The position numbers and the translations under genes are program-made. A stretch of DNA of 64,000 nt from Candidatus Sumerlaea chitinivorans. GTDB lineage: Bacteria > Sumerlaeota > Sumerlaeia > Sumerlaeales > Sumerlaeaceae. The stretch is taken from NCBI GenBank assembly GCA_003290465.1, contig CP030759.1, positions 2,244,572-2,308,571 of the forward strand, in the 5' to 3' direction. Below the pieces are notes generated by a model. It was given only the letters and a program-made list of their open reading frames with translations. It was not told the origin of the DNA and made no database searches. The number at the start of each line of letters is the position of its first letter. Positions within the stretch are counted from its first letter, which is position 1. Positions 54,887-64,000 of this stretch are shown here, one piece after another.

Positions 54887-55889
54887 GAACCTCAACCTGA
54901 TCCTTGTGGCGTTTGCTCTGGCGTTTGTCACGTGGATCTTCGCCAAAATGGGCGAGAGTGAAGAGGTCGGTCTCACCATCCCGGTGGTACCGATGCCCAG
55001 CGACCCTCGCGTGGAAGTGAAGGTCAGGCCATCCAGCCTGCCAGTAGTGCTCCGCTACCCCAAAGACCTCCGCAACTACATCTCCAGCGAGAACTTCATG
55101 TTCGTCGTGGATATCTCGGACTTGCGTGAGAAGCTCGGGCTGGAATGGAAAACCAAGACGGAACCGATGAACGAGAAGAACTTGGTGGCCAACATTCGCG
55201 GGGCCCGTCGTGTGACCCTCGTCAAAGTCGGTGCTCCCAGCAACACTGTGCGCGTTGAAGCGCGCTGGAATGCCACACCTGCGATCGTGGAGCCCGACCT
55301 TGCCGGGGTCGATCGTATTCCGCCGGGCTATCAACTGCTCACGCCCGTACGGGTGATTCCTCGCGAGGTGTGGGTAACCGGCGATCCTCAGGCGCTTGCC
55401 ACCTTGCCGCGCGACGAGCTTACCAGCAAAGTTCGCCTTCTAACCGAGAAAGTCAGTGTCGCAGACAGAACGCAAGGGGGACTCGTCACCGTCCCCATCC
55501 GTCTACCTCAAGGGGTCGAAATCGTCCACCCCCCGACCACCACCGCCGAGATCGCCCTCGAAATCCAAGAGATTCAAACAGTGCGTGAGATTCGCGGCGT
55601 GAAACTCGACTTCTCAGCAGTTGCTCCAGAATCTCTCGACCTCTCCTACGACGTTAAGACGGCCACTGTCACGGTCTTCGGACCGCAAAGCTTGCTACCC
55701 AAAGTGACGCCAGAAATGATCGAGGTCACATTTGTGCGTCCAACAGAGGAACTTCCCAACACGACGAAAGAGGTGGCGTTAGAGGCACATTTTGCTGCAA
55801 CGGCCCCGGAAGAGATTCGCTCGAAGCTGACAATTCGCTCGATCGAGCCCCGCACCATCAAGATCACATACTTGCCGCGCCAACGCTGA
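54816..55889 (+). CDS. cdaR: YbbR-repeat protein CdaR-like
   Basis: Regulator of CdaA, 357 residues. A basic N-terminus (NGNPKKKNKKRP) and one membrane helix (about 27-45, NLILVAFALAFVTWIFAK) are followed by YbbR-like repeats across the extracytoplasmic part: VGLTIPVVPM, RVIPREVWVTGDPQ and REIRGVKLDFSAV strands. In Firmicutes CdaR binds CdaA and modulates c-di-AMP synthesis; glmM, the usual third gene, is absent here. The start ATG 54816 lies inside cdaA. The 71-base overlap in a different frame is long but leaves the basic leader intact. Confidence 0.85.
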   Translation: MPNGNPKKKNKKRPSSQLRAKVVENLNLILVAFALAFVTWIFAKMGESEEVGLTIPVVPMPSDPRVEVKVRPSSLPVVLRYPKDLRNYISSENFMFVVDISDLREKLGLEWKTKTEPMNEKNLVANIRGARRVTLVKVGAPSNTVRVEARWNATPAIVEPDLAGVDRIPPGYQLLTPVRVIPREVWVTGDPQALATLPRDELTSKVRLLTEKVSVADRTQGGLVTVPIRLPQGVEIVHPPTTTAEIALEIQEIQTVREIRGVKLDFSAVAPESLDLSYDVKTATVTVFGPQSLLPKVTPEMIEVTFVRPTEELPNTTKEVALEAHFAATAPEEIRSKLTIRSIEPRTIKITYLPRQR

Positions 55890-56043
55890 CCGTCTGCTGC
55901 GCGGCGATGGCCCACAACATCATGAAAATCATCATGGGCGGTACGCCGGAGTCTCGTAAGCCTATCGAGCAGAAACGATAGAGTCATACCAGCAGCATTT
56001 TGGTTAAGAAAGCAGAAACCGGTGTTGACGGCGCCACGATTCC

Positions 56044-56077
56044 CCAAGCCCACGCCTTCAACGCGTGGGATGCTTGG
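56044..56077 (+). promoter_or_regulatory. hairpin upstream of pdxJ
   Basis: CCCACGC (56049-56055) / GCGTGGG (56063-56069) pairs with a 7-base loop, and CCAAG (56044-56048) / CTTGG (56073-56077) extends the stem past a 3-base bulge. There is no T-tract, so it is not an intrinsic terminator. It lies about 105 bases upstream of the pdxJ start and could be part of a leader, but no known riboswitch is recognised. Confidence 0.3.
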
Positions 56078-56182
56078 TAGGAATAAACGCATGTTTTGGC
56101 GCTCAACCGTCCAATGTTTATCCTTGTCCGGCGAAGGATCATGGGCCATGTAATGTAGCGACTCCTGACGGAGGGCTTAGGA

Positions 56183-56956
56183 ATGGCAAAACTATGCGTG
56201 AACATCGACCACGTTGCGACGGTGCGCCAAGCACGGCGCATCACAGAACCCGACCCCGTTGCTGCCGCCCTACTCGCAGAGCTCGCGGGTGCCGCAGGGA
56301 TCACCTGCCATCTGCGTGAAGATCGCCGCCACATCCAAGACGACGACGTTGTGCGGTTGAAGCAGAGTGTGCGCACTCGCCTGAATCTTGAGATGGCACC
56401 CGTGGATGAAATGCTCGCGATTGCGGAGTCCGTCCGCCCCCACATGGTCATGTTTGTCCCCGAGCGGCGCCAAGAGATCACCACCGAAGGCGGGCTGGAT
56501 GTGGCGGGGCAGCTCGAGCGCATCCGCGAAGCCACCCAACGCATGAAAGCCGCCGGCCTCCTTGTCAGCCACTTCGTGGACCCCGACCCCAAGCAGGTGG
56601 ATGCGGTAATCGCCTGCGGCGCGGATTACCTTGAGCTCCACACGGGGGCCTATGCCAACGCCGCCAACGAGAGCGCACGGCTCGCTGAACTCGAGAAGCT
56701 CATTCAGGCCGCTCGCTACGCCCAAGAGAAGGGGATCCGCGTGAACGCCGGCCATGGTTTGAATCTACGCAACGTGCTGCCCGTGGCTGCGATCGCGGGG
56801 ATTCACGAGCTGCACATTGGTCATTCGATCGTAAGCCATGCCGTCCTTGTCGGGTTTGAGCGGGCCGTCCGCGAAATGGTCGAGGCCATTGCGCGCGCAG
56901 AAAACCTCGCACGGGTCTACACCCCGCAGGAGATCCTGCGTCTCCATTCGGCATAA
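56183..56956 (+). CDS. pdxJ: pyridoxine 5'-phosphate synthase
   Basis: PdxJ, 257 residues, condenses 1-deoxyxylulose 5-phosphate with 3-amino-2-oxopropyl phosphate to form pyridoxine 5'-phosphate in the DXP-dependent vitamin B6 route. The TIM-barrel signatures are clear: [15 protein letters not shown] at the start, [45 protein letters not shown] and ELHIGHSIV. Length is typical. GGAGG with a further AGGA sits just upstream of ATG 56183. It is 293 bases after the cdaR-like gene, so it is probably a separate transcript. Confidence 0.95.
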   Translation: MAKLCVNIDHVATVRQARRITEPDPVAAALLAELAGAAGITCHLREDRRHIQDDDVVRLKQSVRTRLNLEMAPVDEMLAIAESVRPHMVMFVPERRQEITTEGGLDVAGQLERIREATQRMKAAGLLVSHFVDPDPKQVDAVIACGADYLELHTGAYANAANESARLAELEKLIQAARYAQEKGIRVNAGHGLNLRNVLPVAAIAGIHELHIGHSIVSHAVLVGFERAVREMVEAIARAENLARVYTPQEILRLHSA

Positions 56957-57018
56957 ACGCAAACCCAGCCGCAGCTATCGCGTCTGGGCGCCTCTTCGCC
57001 TGAAATAAAAAACTCAGC

Positions 57019-57275
57019 ACGCGAAGCCGCGACGGGCGCGAAGCTTCTTTTTTCCTTCGCGGCTTCGCGCCTTCGCGTGATTCCCTTATTCTTTTTCTTC
57101 TTCGCGTTCTTCGCGGCTTCGCGCGCGATCGCTCTGTTTGCTTCTCTTTGCGCAAAAGACACCCACACCCACACTCCTTCCCCCTATTCCCTGCTCTTCT
57201 CTTCGCGATCTTCGCGGCTTCGCGTGATGTTTATTTTTTCGCGCCTTTGCGTGATGCCCCTTTTCCCTTCGCGCG
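57019..57275. repeat. CTTCGCG-rich degenerate repeat patch with inverted repeat
   Basis: Between pdxJ and the glycosylphosphotransferase gene, CTTCGCG/CGCGAAG heptamers recur in runs (for example 57056-57077, 57101-57120, 57201-57224, 57271-57277). They are often phased as CTTCGCGGCTTCGCG and are spaced by pyrimidine-rich DNA. A 13-bp perfect inverted repeat, CGCGAAGCCGCGA (57020-57032) and TCGCGGCTTCGCG (57057-57069), starts the patch. All frames here encode Arg/Ser/Lys-rich junk; no gene is called. Similar CGCGAAG arrays occur between genes in various bacteria and have no known function. Confidence 0.7.
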
Positions 57276-57282
57276 ACGCCTC

Positions 57283-58737
57283 TCAGTATGCGTTCTTTCG
57301 CGCAAAGAGCGTGAAGAACAGGATTTTTAAATCCAACCAGAAACTCCAGTTCTCGATATAATAGAGGTCGTAGCGCAGGCGCTCATCGATCGAAGTGTTT
57401 CCGCGTAGCCCATGAATCTGTGCCCACCCCGTCATCCCGCATTTGACTCGGTGTCGAGCCATATAGCGCGGCACTCGCTCACGGAATTGCTTAACGAAAT
57501 GCGGACGCTCGGGACGCGGTCCCACCAAACTCATCTCGCCTTTCAGCACATTCCAGAACTGTGGCAGCTCATCCAAATTCCACCTGCGAAGGACGCGGCC
57601 GACCGGCGTAACCCGCGGATCGTTCTCTGTCGCCCACACTGGCCCCGTGGCTTCCTCGGCGTCCTGATACATCGAACGAAATTTGACGATTTTGAACCGC
57701 TGGCCATCGAGCCCCACTCGCGTTTGACGATAAAACACTGGCCCCGGCGAGCTCAGCTTCACGGCCAAGGCAATCAGCAGCATCAGGGGCGAAGCCAACA
57801 CCAACACGACCGCACTCACGACGATGTCAAACGCGCGCTTGAACACCACGTTCCACCCCTGAAGCGGCGTCTCGCGCAAGCCGAAAAGCGGGATGCCGTC
57901 AATCTGCTCCACACTCATTTCCACGAGCATAGCCTCGAGCAAGTTGGGCACCACGCGAATCGTTACGAGCTCCTTTTCGCACTCGAGAATGAATTCCAGC
58001 ACCTCCTGCGGATCCAGGCTTGGCTCCGCAACAATGATCTCCTCGATCGCGTGGCGGCGAATCAACTCACGCGTCTGTTGGAAATTGCCCAGAATGGGGA
58101 GTTGGAACGCCCCAGTCTCTCCCTGCGGGGAAGCAAGATGCGCTTCTCCACTTGGTGCGTCGCTCGCGGTCTCAGAGCCACGGATCAACCCCACCACTTG
58201 GAACCCAAGGTACGCATGCTGCGCAATGCGTTGTGCGAGCTCGAGCGCCAACGCATTTGTCCCAACGATCGCCACCCGCGTCGCGCGGATGACACCACGC
58301 CGGCGCAGGTGTGCCAGTACACGGTCCAGCGCCAGTCGCGCGGCACTCAGCGACACAAAACACGTCACCATCGCCAGCACGTACATCAGCCGCGAGTACT
58401 CCAGCGTGCGCTCAAAAAAGTGCAGCGTGACCAGCGTCATGACCGCGAGCAGGTCAGCCTTCGCGAGCTTTTTAAGAATCTGCAGGTTGAACGCACGCGC
58501 GCGAAAATCGTAGCCACCCAACTGATTGATCCAAAAAAGCCACACCACGATGGCCAGAGGAAGGATTCGCGCATAGGCTGCGGGCGAGTAACCCTTCACT
58601 ACCGGCACGATTTCGGCGTGAAATCGCAAAAAGTAGGCGAAGAGCAACCCGCAGCAAACTGCCACTGCGTCCGTGGCAGCAAAAACCAACATGTGCGTTA
58701 GATAAGCGCGTCGGCTGCCCATTGCTCCTCCGTGCAA
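57283..58737 (-). CDS. polyprenyl glycosylphosphotransferase (WcaJ/WbaP type)
   Basis: Polyisoprenyl-phosphate sugar-1-phosphate transferase of 484 residues that starts exopolysaccharide or O-antigen repeat synthesis. Five hydrophobic helices are seen (four N-terminal, about 15-125, and one near 310-330), with a CoA-binding-like Rossmann domain between ([17 protein letters not shown]). The C-terminal catalytic domain has [55 protein letters not shown] and the usual LKILFFTLF end. The start is ATG 58737, or M5 at 58725. The linked sugar nucleotidyltransferase, GT39 and UppP genes elsewhere in the window fit a polysaccharide pathway. Confidence 0.93.
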   Translation of the reverse strand: MHGGAMGSRRAYLTHMLVFAATDAVAVCCGLLFAYFLRFHAEIVPVVKGYSPAAYARILPLAIVVWLFWINQLGGYDFRARAFNLQILKKLAKADLLAVMTLVTLHFFERTLEYSRLMYVLAMVTCFVSLSAARLALDRVLAHLRRRGVIRATRVAIVGTNALALELAQRIAQHAYLGFQVVGLIRGSETASDAPSGEAHLASPQGETGAFQLPILGNFQQTRELIRRHAIEEIIVAEPSLDPQEVLEFILECEKELVTIRVVPNLLEAMLVEMSVEQIDGIPLFGLRETPLQGWNVVFKRAFDIVVSAVVLVLASPLMLLIALAVKLSSPGPVFYRQTRVGLDGQRFKIVKFRSMYQDAEEATGPVWATENDPRVTPVGRVLRRWNLDELPQFWNVLKGEMSLVGPRPERPHFVKQFRERVPRYMARHRVKCGMTGWAQIHGLRGNTSIDERLRYDLYYIENWSFWLDLKILFFTLFARKNAY

Positions 58738-59021
58738 TTGCTTAGAAAACTACCCGCGGCAAGCAAAATGCATGTGTGTCGTCGGTCCCCACCACTTCGT
58801 CCCACGGCGTTTGTTACGCAACTAAGCGTCACCACGACCTCGCGCCGTCACTTTCGCTCCCGATTTATCACTTTTTCACTTGCAAGTTTCAAAAAGCTTT
58901 TTTACGCAATGCTGTCCAAGCACTGGGCTGAATCGCCCTCACCGCACTCGCCAGAATCACTGGCAAGATGGGCCCGCCCAGTACGAAATTTCATGATCAA
59001 CCCGTGGGAGGGTAAGACAAA

Positions 59022-62000
59022 ATGAGGCGAGCGACGTACCTATGGAACGCGGCCCTCGGCCTTTGCGCCCTTGCAGCGAGCGCCTTTGCTGCAAATCCTC
59101 TAGTCACGGTGCTCGAGGATTTTGAATCGGGCACTACCCGCAACGCCACCCCTGTGGACCAGTATAATAGTTCCGCGGGAGGCGCCAGCAACACCGCCGT
59201 CGCGAACGTGCTCGAATCGGGTTCGCGGCGACTCCAACTCACCGATGCCGATGGCACCTACAATGGCGTTTATATTCTTTTCTCCGGCGCCATCCCGCAG
59301 GCAGGTTATTACCTGATCACTGCGGACGTGAAGGTGGACAACGCCAGCGCCCCCATCGGCACGTTCGGTATGGCGGTTGCAGTCGGTGGCCCCTCCACCG
59401 CAAAAATCTCCGACGTTAATGCTGGCTACGTGATGAATCTCACGGGAACCGGCGACGCGGTGCTCGGCTACCAGACGATTGGTGCCGCCCTCAATGTTCC
59501 GAACTCGGGGACCTTCCCCAAAGATCTGATCATCTATTTTAGCACGGACCCCTCCGGCAACAGCTATAACGCCCCCGCCGCCGACGGCAACTTCAACGGC
59601 ACGCACCGCGGCGCCGCCAATACGTGGCCCGCTGGGTCCTCGAACGCCGTGTACATTGACAATATCAAACGGATCGGACCCGGCAACTTCCGCGAGGAGC
59701 GCCACCTGTGGATTTCGATCGGCGATGGATTCACCAATCTCTCCACGCTTGAGAATCTCCTCGTTGCGGCTAAGAACAACAACTTCAACTGCGTGGATAT
59801 CCTCGCGCGCTATCGGGCAAATGCCTACTACGTGCCAAACCGCTACAACACCACCTATCCCAATCCTGAGCCCTTCGCTCCGGGTGCGAGCGCCTCTAAC
59901 GATCCAATCCAGTACGCCATTGATCGGGGAAGAGAGTTAGGACTGAAAATTTTCGCTTCCTTTAGTTGCTTTGCGGTTACGGACGGTTCTGACACGTACC
60001 CGTCTTATCTCCCCTCTGGCAGCGTGATGTGGTATTATAATGGCGGCTCGCCGCGCGCGATGACAAAGGCCGACGTCGGAGGCGAAGGTCTGTGGGCAGA
60101 CGTTAGCCGGGCCGACGTACGCAACTACACGAAAAACGTCATCCTCGACTTTGTCGCGAACTACGACGTGGACGGCATCATTCTCGACCGGGTCCGCTAC
60201 CCGAATTACTATTTCAGCTACAACCCGCAGGGATTGACGGAGATGGGCATCTCGGGAACACCCTCGCCCACCGACGCCACATTCCGCACTGCGCGACGCA
60301 ACGCTGTGGCAACATTCATTCAGGACGTCTACGACAGCGCGACTGCCCTCAAACCGTGGCTAATCATCGGCGCCGCCCCCATTGCTTACAGCGACTCCCT
60401 TGTGGACACCTATAATTCCGTCATGCAGTTCTGGCCAGCATGGACTTCGCGTAAGACTTCCCAGCGAGCCGTGAGCTTCGGCGTCCTCGATCTCTTCCAG
60501 CCGCAGTTCTATCGGTTACCGTCAACTACCCCAGCGGGGCCCGCTGCAAACACCACTCTAATGAACAAAGCCCAGTTCGGCGACGTTGCTGCCTACAGCT
60601 TGGACAACGGCCTCATGCCGGGCGCACTCAGCGTGGTCTCTCCGATTTTCTACCACCCGTCGAGTGGCGATGTGAGTGTCTCGAACTGCAACGCCCAAAA
60701 CATTACCGATGCGCGCGCCCTCGCCATGGGCGGTGTTGGAATTTTCCCGGCAACTCCGACGCTTGCGGACATTTCCTACATTCGTGACCCGAATGCGTCC
60801 TCCGCCGGCGTGGACGTGCTGGGCTCGGCGGCTCCCCACACCGACTATCTCTTCAAGAAAGATTACGACAACGTAAAACCCAACGCGGTGTCGAACTTCA
60901 CGGCTTCGCCCCAATCCGACGGCCGTGTGATTCTCTCGTGGACACCACCGTCACCAGCGGCCGACGGCGAAACGGCGGATCAGTACCTCATCTATCGCTC
61001 GACGACGACTCCGGTGAAGGAGTACCGCTCCAATCTGGTGACGTTTGCGAAGATCCCCGGCTCCGCCACTTCCTACACCGTGCCGACCGGCTGGGCGGGA
61101 ACCTACTACTATCGCATCGTACCCGTGGATGATTACAACAACCGCGGCCCAGCGCGCGAAGTCGGGCCGATTACCGTCACGGGCGAACCCACCCCACCCG
61201 CGGACATCATCGTGGATAACCCCAGCGCTACCTTCGCGGGCACATGGTACACCGGAACCAGCGCAACCGACAAGTATGGGAGCGACTACCGCTACGCCTA
61301 TGCTGGCACCGGAAGTGCAACCGCCACCTTTGCCGCCACGATCCCGGTGACTGGCACCTGGACGGTGAGCGAGTGGCACTGCGCGGGCACCAACCGTGCC
61401 ACCAACGCTCGCCACACCATCAACTACGCGGGCGGCTCGACGGTGGTCACCGTGAACCAAACGGTCAACGGCGGAAAGTGGAACGCACTTGGGCAATACA
61501 ACTTCAACGCTGGCACCCAGTATTCGGTGGTGATTGACGACATCTTCTCCGGCTCGGTGGTCATTGCGGACGCCATCAAGTGGTCCTACGTCATTCAACC
61601 GCCCGCTGCGCCTAGCGGCCTCACCGCAACCGCCGTCAGTCAGTCGCAAATCAACCTGACGTGGACCGACAACTCCTCTAACGAGCGGAACTTCATCGTG
61701 GCGCGCGCCACGACCTCAGGCGGACCCTACACAGATATCGCAACATTGGGCGTGAATGTCACGTCTTACAGCGATACGGGGCTGAGCCCGAACACCACCT
61801 ACTACTACGTGGTGCGTGCCTCGAACTCTGCAGGTGCTTCGGCAAATTCCAGTCAGGCAAGCGCAACGACCTTGCCTAACCCGCCGGCGGCGCCGAGCGG
61901 CCTCAGCGCCACCGCCGTCAGCAGCTCCCAGATCAACCTCACGTGGACCGACAACTCCACGAACGAGTCGAACTTCGTGGTTGCACGCTCCACTACATCT

Positions 62001-63134
62001 GGTGGGCCCTACACCGACATCGCGACCCTGCCGGCGAACACGACCTCGTACAGCAACACAGGGTTGAGCGCCAACACCACCTACTACTACGTCGTGCGCG
62101 CCACAAATGCTGGCGGCTCCTCCGCGAACTCGAATCAAGCGAGCGCAACCACGCCAGTGCCGGATATCATTGTGGATAACCCGTCAGCCACGTTCTCGGG
62201 AACATGGACCACCGCCTCAAGCGCAACGGATAAGTACGGGGCCGACTACCGCTACGCCACATCCGGCTCCGGCGCCACGGCAACCTACAATGCCAACGTT
62301 CCCATCGCCGGAAACTATCGCGTGAGCGTCTGGTACAGCCAAGGAACGAACCGGGCAAACAATGCTCCCTACACAGTGAACTTTAGTGGCGGGTCGCTCA
62401 CCTACTCCGTCAATCAGCAGACGAACGGCGGCACGTGGGTGACGCTTGGCACGCATTACTTCGCTGCCGGTGGCGGGCAAGTTGTCATCGGCACCGCCGG
62501 CGCGAATCCGTCCGTTGTCATTGCAGATGCGGTGCGCTTCACCTATCTCAACTCCAATGCCCCGGTGACAGTCACCTACGATGCAGTGGCTACGGAGGAT
62601 GGCTACGTGCTCGAAAGTAGCGAAACCTCGAATGTGGGCGGCACCATCAATTCCTCGAACACAACCTTCGCAGTTGGCGACAACAGCCAGCGGCTACAGT
62701 TCAAAGGAATTCTCAGCTTCGACACATCGCCGATCCCCGATGACGCCACCATCCAGAAGGTCACGCTCAAACTCACCCAGTATTCGATCAACGGCGGCGA
62801 CCCATGGGCAAGCCTCGGAACCCTCAGCGTGGACCTTGCGGTACCCAGCTTCGGAGCGGCGACAACTTTGGCCACGGAAGACTTCGCAGCGGCCGCAACC
62901 GTCACAAACGTGGCCACGGTTTCCAAGCCGTCGGGAAACAATGTCACTGTCTCGTCCGCTCTCTCGAGCGCGGGAGTTCTGAGGGTCAGCAAGACGGGTA
63001 AAACGCAGCTGCGCCTCCAGTTCGCGCTCGACGACGACAATGACTCGGCGAACGACTACGTGAACTTCTACTCCGGCAACTACAGCACGAATACAGCCTA
63101 TCGGCCAAAACTTGAGATTGAATACACACGTTAA
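59022..63134 (+). CDS. secreted GHL10-like protein with Fn3, golvesin-like and DNRLRE-like modules
   Basis: A 1370-residue secreted protein. A signal peptide (1-23) precedes a beta-sandwich (about 27-210). A GHL10-like TIM barrel (about 224-600) has VDGIILDRVRYPNYY, comparable to VDGIHFDYIRYPE in the protein at 22077, with Asp-Tyr changed to Asp-Arg. Then come Fn3 (615-715), a golvesin/xanthan-lyase-like module (725-858), two nearly identical Fn3 units (859-952 and 953-1045), a second golvesin-like module (1046-1170) and a DNRLRE-like beta-sandwich (1181-1370). There is no lipobox. Binding and possible hydrolysis of extracellular glycan is inferred. GGGAGGG lies 9 bases before ATG 59022. Confidence 0.82.
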   Translation: MRRATYLWNAALGLCALAASAFAANPLVTVLEDFESGTTRNATPVDQYNSSAGGASNTAVANVLESGSRRLQLTDADGTYNGVYILFSGAIPQAGYYLITADVKVDNASAPIGTFGMAVAVGGPSTAKISDVNAGYVMNLTGTGDAVLGYQTIGAALNVPNSGTFPKDLIIYFSTDPSGNSYNAPAADGNFNGTHRGAANTWPAGSSNAVYIDNIKRIGPGNFREERHLWISIGDGFTNLSTLENLLVAAKNNNFNCVDILARYRANAYYVPNRYNTTYPNPEPFAPGASASNDPIQYAIDRGRELGLKIFASFSCFAVTDGSDTYPSYLPSGSVMWYYNGGSPRAMTKADVGGEGLWADVSRADVRNYTKNVILDFVANYDVDGIILDRVRYPNYYFSYNPQGLTEMGISGTPSPTDATFRTARRNAVATFIQDVYDSATALKPWLIIGAAPIAYSDSLVDTYNSVMQFWPAWTSRKTSQRAVSFGVLDLFQPQFYRLPSTTPAGPAANTTLMNKAQFGDVAAYSLDNGLMPGALSVVSPIFYHPSSGDVSVSNCNAQNITDARALAMGGVGIFPATPTLADISYIRDPNASSAGVDVLGSAAPHTDYLFKKDYDNVKPNAVSNFTASPQSDGRVILSWTPPSPAADGETADQYLIYRSTTTPVKEYRSNLVTFAKIPGSATSYTVPTGWAGTYYYRIVPVDDYNNRGPAREVGPITVTGEPTPPADIIVDNPSATFAGTWYTGTSATDKYGSDYRYAYAGTGSATATFAATIPVTGTWTVSEWHCAGTNRATNARHTINYAGGSTVVTVNQTVNGGKWNALGQYNFNAGTQYSVVIDDIFSGSVVIADAIKWSYVIQPPAAPSGLTATAVSQSQINLTWTDNSSNERNFIVARATTSGGPYTDIATLGVNVTSYSDTGLSPNTTYYYVVRASNSAGASANSSQASATTLPNPPAAPSGLSATAVSSSQINLTWTDNSTNESNFVVARSTTSGGPYTDIATLPANTTSYSNTGLSANTTYYYVVRATNAGGSSANSNQASATTPVPDIIVDNPSATFSGTWTTASSATDKYGADYRYATSGSGATATYNANVPIAGNYRVSVWYSQGTNRANNAPYTVNFSGGSLTYSVNQQTNGGTWVTLGTHYFAAGGGQVVIGTAGANPSVVIADAVRFTYLNSNAPVTVTYDAVATEDGYVLESSETSNVGGTINSSNTTFAVGDNSQRLQFKGILSFDTSPIPDDATIQKVTLKLTQYSINGGDPWASLGTLSVDLAVPSFGAATTLATEDFAAAATVTNVATVSKPSGNNVTVSSALSSAGVLRVSKTGKTQLRLQFALDDDNDSANDYVNFYSGNYSTNTAYRPKLEIEYTR
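61198..62560 (+). repeat. duplicated Fn3 and golvesin-like modules inside the 1370-residue gene
   Basis: Two tandem Fn3-coding units (about 61600-61879 and 61880-62160) share long identical stretches encoding INLTWTDNS and TSGGPYTDIATL. They are flanked by two copies of a golvesin-like module (from about 61198 and 62161), each opening with DIIVDNPSATF and containing A-T-D-K-Y-G. The pattern golvesin-Fn3-Fn3-golvesin suggests recent internal duplication and makes the area prone to recombination or assembly collapse. Confidence 0.75.
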
Positions 63135-63171
63135 GTCCCCGGAGAGGATGTGAGGGGACCCACACCGCAGA

Positions 63172-63209
63172 AGGGGTGGCAGGCCCGACAGCCTGCCACC
63201 CCTCACTTT
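63172..63209 (+). terminator. intrinsic terminator after the 1370-residue gene
   Basis: A perfect 13-bp stem AGGGGTGGCAGGC (63172-63184) / GCCTGCCACCCCT (63191-63203) with a 6-base loop is followed by CACTTTTC. The T-tract is short but the stem is strong. A weaker 6-bp hairpin (GTCCCC 63135-63140 / GGGGAC 63154-63159) lies just before it. Confidence 0.75.
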
Positions 63210-63385
63210 TCTTGCGACCCAACTTGTGGACTGGGTCATCCCCAAGCGCAATGGACCAATGGGGCTTCGGCCCTTTCGCCAACGAAAACGCCGGTGAGCA
63301 GCGTTTCCTCCTTGCATCGCTCATTTGCTCGCCCCAAACCCCTTGCTAAATTCGACGCGCAACTTGCGGAGCAAGGGTCGGCATC

Positions 63386-64000
63386 GTGAACAAAGACAAA
63401 AGCTCAAACGATTTGGCGTCGCGTCCGCCCATTCAACTGATAGTCTTTGACCTCGATGGCACGCTTGTGGACGCCTTTGAGGACATCGCTCTCGCCGTGA
63501 ATCACATGCTCGCGCTCGATGGGCTACCGCCCCGTTCTGTCGAAGAAGTCAAACGCCACGTTGGGCGCGGCGTTCGAATGCTCATTCAAGGTATCCTTGG
63601 GACGGATGACCCCGCCGTGCTCGACGAAAAAGTGCACGTCCTGACTGAGTATTATCGCCAACATCCCATTCGAACAGCTCGTCTCTACAACGGCGTGGTG
63701 ACGGGGCTCGAGAAGCTTCGCGCCGCTGGCCTTCGCCTTGCCGTCGCCTCAAATAAGCCCCACGCCTTGACGTGCTATCTACTCGAACATTTGGGTGTCG
63801 CACGGTTCTTCGATTGGATCGAAGGCCAATCGGACGCATTCCCGCGCAAGCCTGCGCCCGATGTCCTTTATCATCTCATGAAACTTGCGGGGGCCCAACC
63901 TGCGACCACCCTAATCGTAGGCGACAGCCCGACAGATGTGGAATTTGCGCGCGCTGCCGGCACAGAGGTCGTGTGCGTGACCTACGGTCAATGCACTCGC
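63386..64000 (+). CDS. HAD-family phosphatase, phosphoglycolate phosphatase-like (partial)
   Basis: The first 205 codons of a gene that runs past the right edge. HAD motif I is VFDLDGTL, motif II SNKP, motif III K in FPRKPAPD, and motif IV GDSPTD, so the active-site aspartates and lysine are all visible. The helical cap between residues 35 and 100 matches the Gph/PGP group. Such enzymes remove phosphate from 2-phosphoglycolate or related small metabolites; substrate certainty is low. The start is GTG 63386 with GGAG 15 bases and AAGG 10 bases upstream. The first 15 residues before the HAD core are polar. Confidence 0.85.
   Translation, partial: MNKDKSSNDLASRPPIQLIVFDLDGTLVDAFEDIALAVNHMLALDGLPPRSVEEVKRHVGRGVRMLIQGILGTDDPAVLDEKVHVLTEYYRQHPIRTARLYNGVVTGLEKLRAAGLRLAVASNKPHALTCYLLEHLGVARFFDWIEGQSDAFPRKPAPDVLYHLMKLAGAQPATTLIVGDSPTDVEFARAAGTEVVCVTYGQCTR

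Noticed and set aside
56700-57155. Arg-rich minus-strand frame over pdxJ and the CTTCGCG patch
   Set aside because: Composition comes from the CGCGAAG repeats and antisense pdxJ; proteins of this type are a known annotation artefact.
57412-58701. 429-codon plus-strand frame opposite the glycosylphosphotransferase
   Set aside because: The minus-strand gene has clear catalytic motifs, and this frame is its shadow with His/Arg-rich composition.

Overview
The window looks like one continuous stretch of chromosome from a Gram-negative, free-living bacterium with fairly high GC. It encodes an outer-membrane porin, several lipoproteins with lipobox cysteines, a Tat-exported superoxide dismutase and large secreted Fn3/GHL10 proteins. 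The fused Ser/Thr kinases, PATAN-type signalling proteins, GHL10 hydrolase-like proteins and golvesin-like modules would fit a poorly cultured lineage such as Sumerlaeota, Hydrogenedentota or another PVC/FCB-related phylum. There is no rRNA or other phylogenetic marker here, so that is an impression only. I found no rRNA, tRNA, CRISPR array, transposase or phage module.

Layout. 0.2-9.5 kb: a Fn3/proline-threonine-rich lipoprotein, a membrane Ser/Thr kinase with a pseudopilin-like C-terminus, RsmB, a PIN-TRAM membrane protein, a Tat-exported SOD and a sugar nucleotidyltransferase. 9.9-11.8 kb: an alginate-export-type porin followed by a 24-bp tandem repeat array and a strong terminator. 12.0-17.1 kb: a four-gene island of visibly lower GC (GIY-YIG/DUF4357 nuclease, DUF1998 helicase, winged-helix protein, DUF3644 protein with a HEPN-like R-D-x3-H motif). 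This is the best candidate for an undescribed, defence-like system. 17.1-25 kb: mostly minus-strand housekeeping genes (PrmC, DUF4432, ABC ATPase, PanD), an unusual EndoIII-like/RadC fusion and a GHL10 protein. 25.4-34 kb: cytosolic SOD, ArgF-ArgD, a small secreted cysteine protein, UppP, HtpX and an oligopeptide-type binding protein. 34-40 kb: two paralogous DUF3137-like membrane proteins, LemA, a lipoprotein and a GT39-type transferase.

40-46.3 kb is a signalling locus. A PATAN/DUF4388 protein and a receiver-coiled-coil-membrane protein form one operon. It is divergent from a 1149-residue protein that joins an Hsp70 (without its lid) to a helical repeat linker and a C-terminal Ser/Thr kinase. 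46.7-64 kb: NrnA, glutamate dehydrogenase, Lon, a membrane protein gene broken by an in-frame TAG, CdaA-CdaR (c-di-AMP), PdxJ, a patch of CTTCGCG repeats, a WcaJ-type glycosylphosphotransferase, a 1370-residue secreted multidomain protein and the 5' part of a HAD phosphatase that runs off the right edge.

Themes are regulated protein quality control and signalling (Lon, HtpX, Hsp70-kinase, PATAN, receiver), envelope and exopolysaccharide biogenesis (UppP, GT39, WcaJ type, nucleotidyltransferase, porin), oxidative stress defence (two SODs) and a laterally acquired nucleic-acid-processing island. Start codons were chosen from Shine-Dalgarno spacing and recognisable N-termini and often lie downstream of the first possible start.
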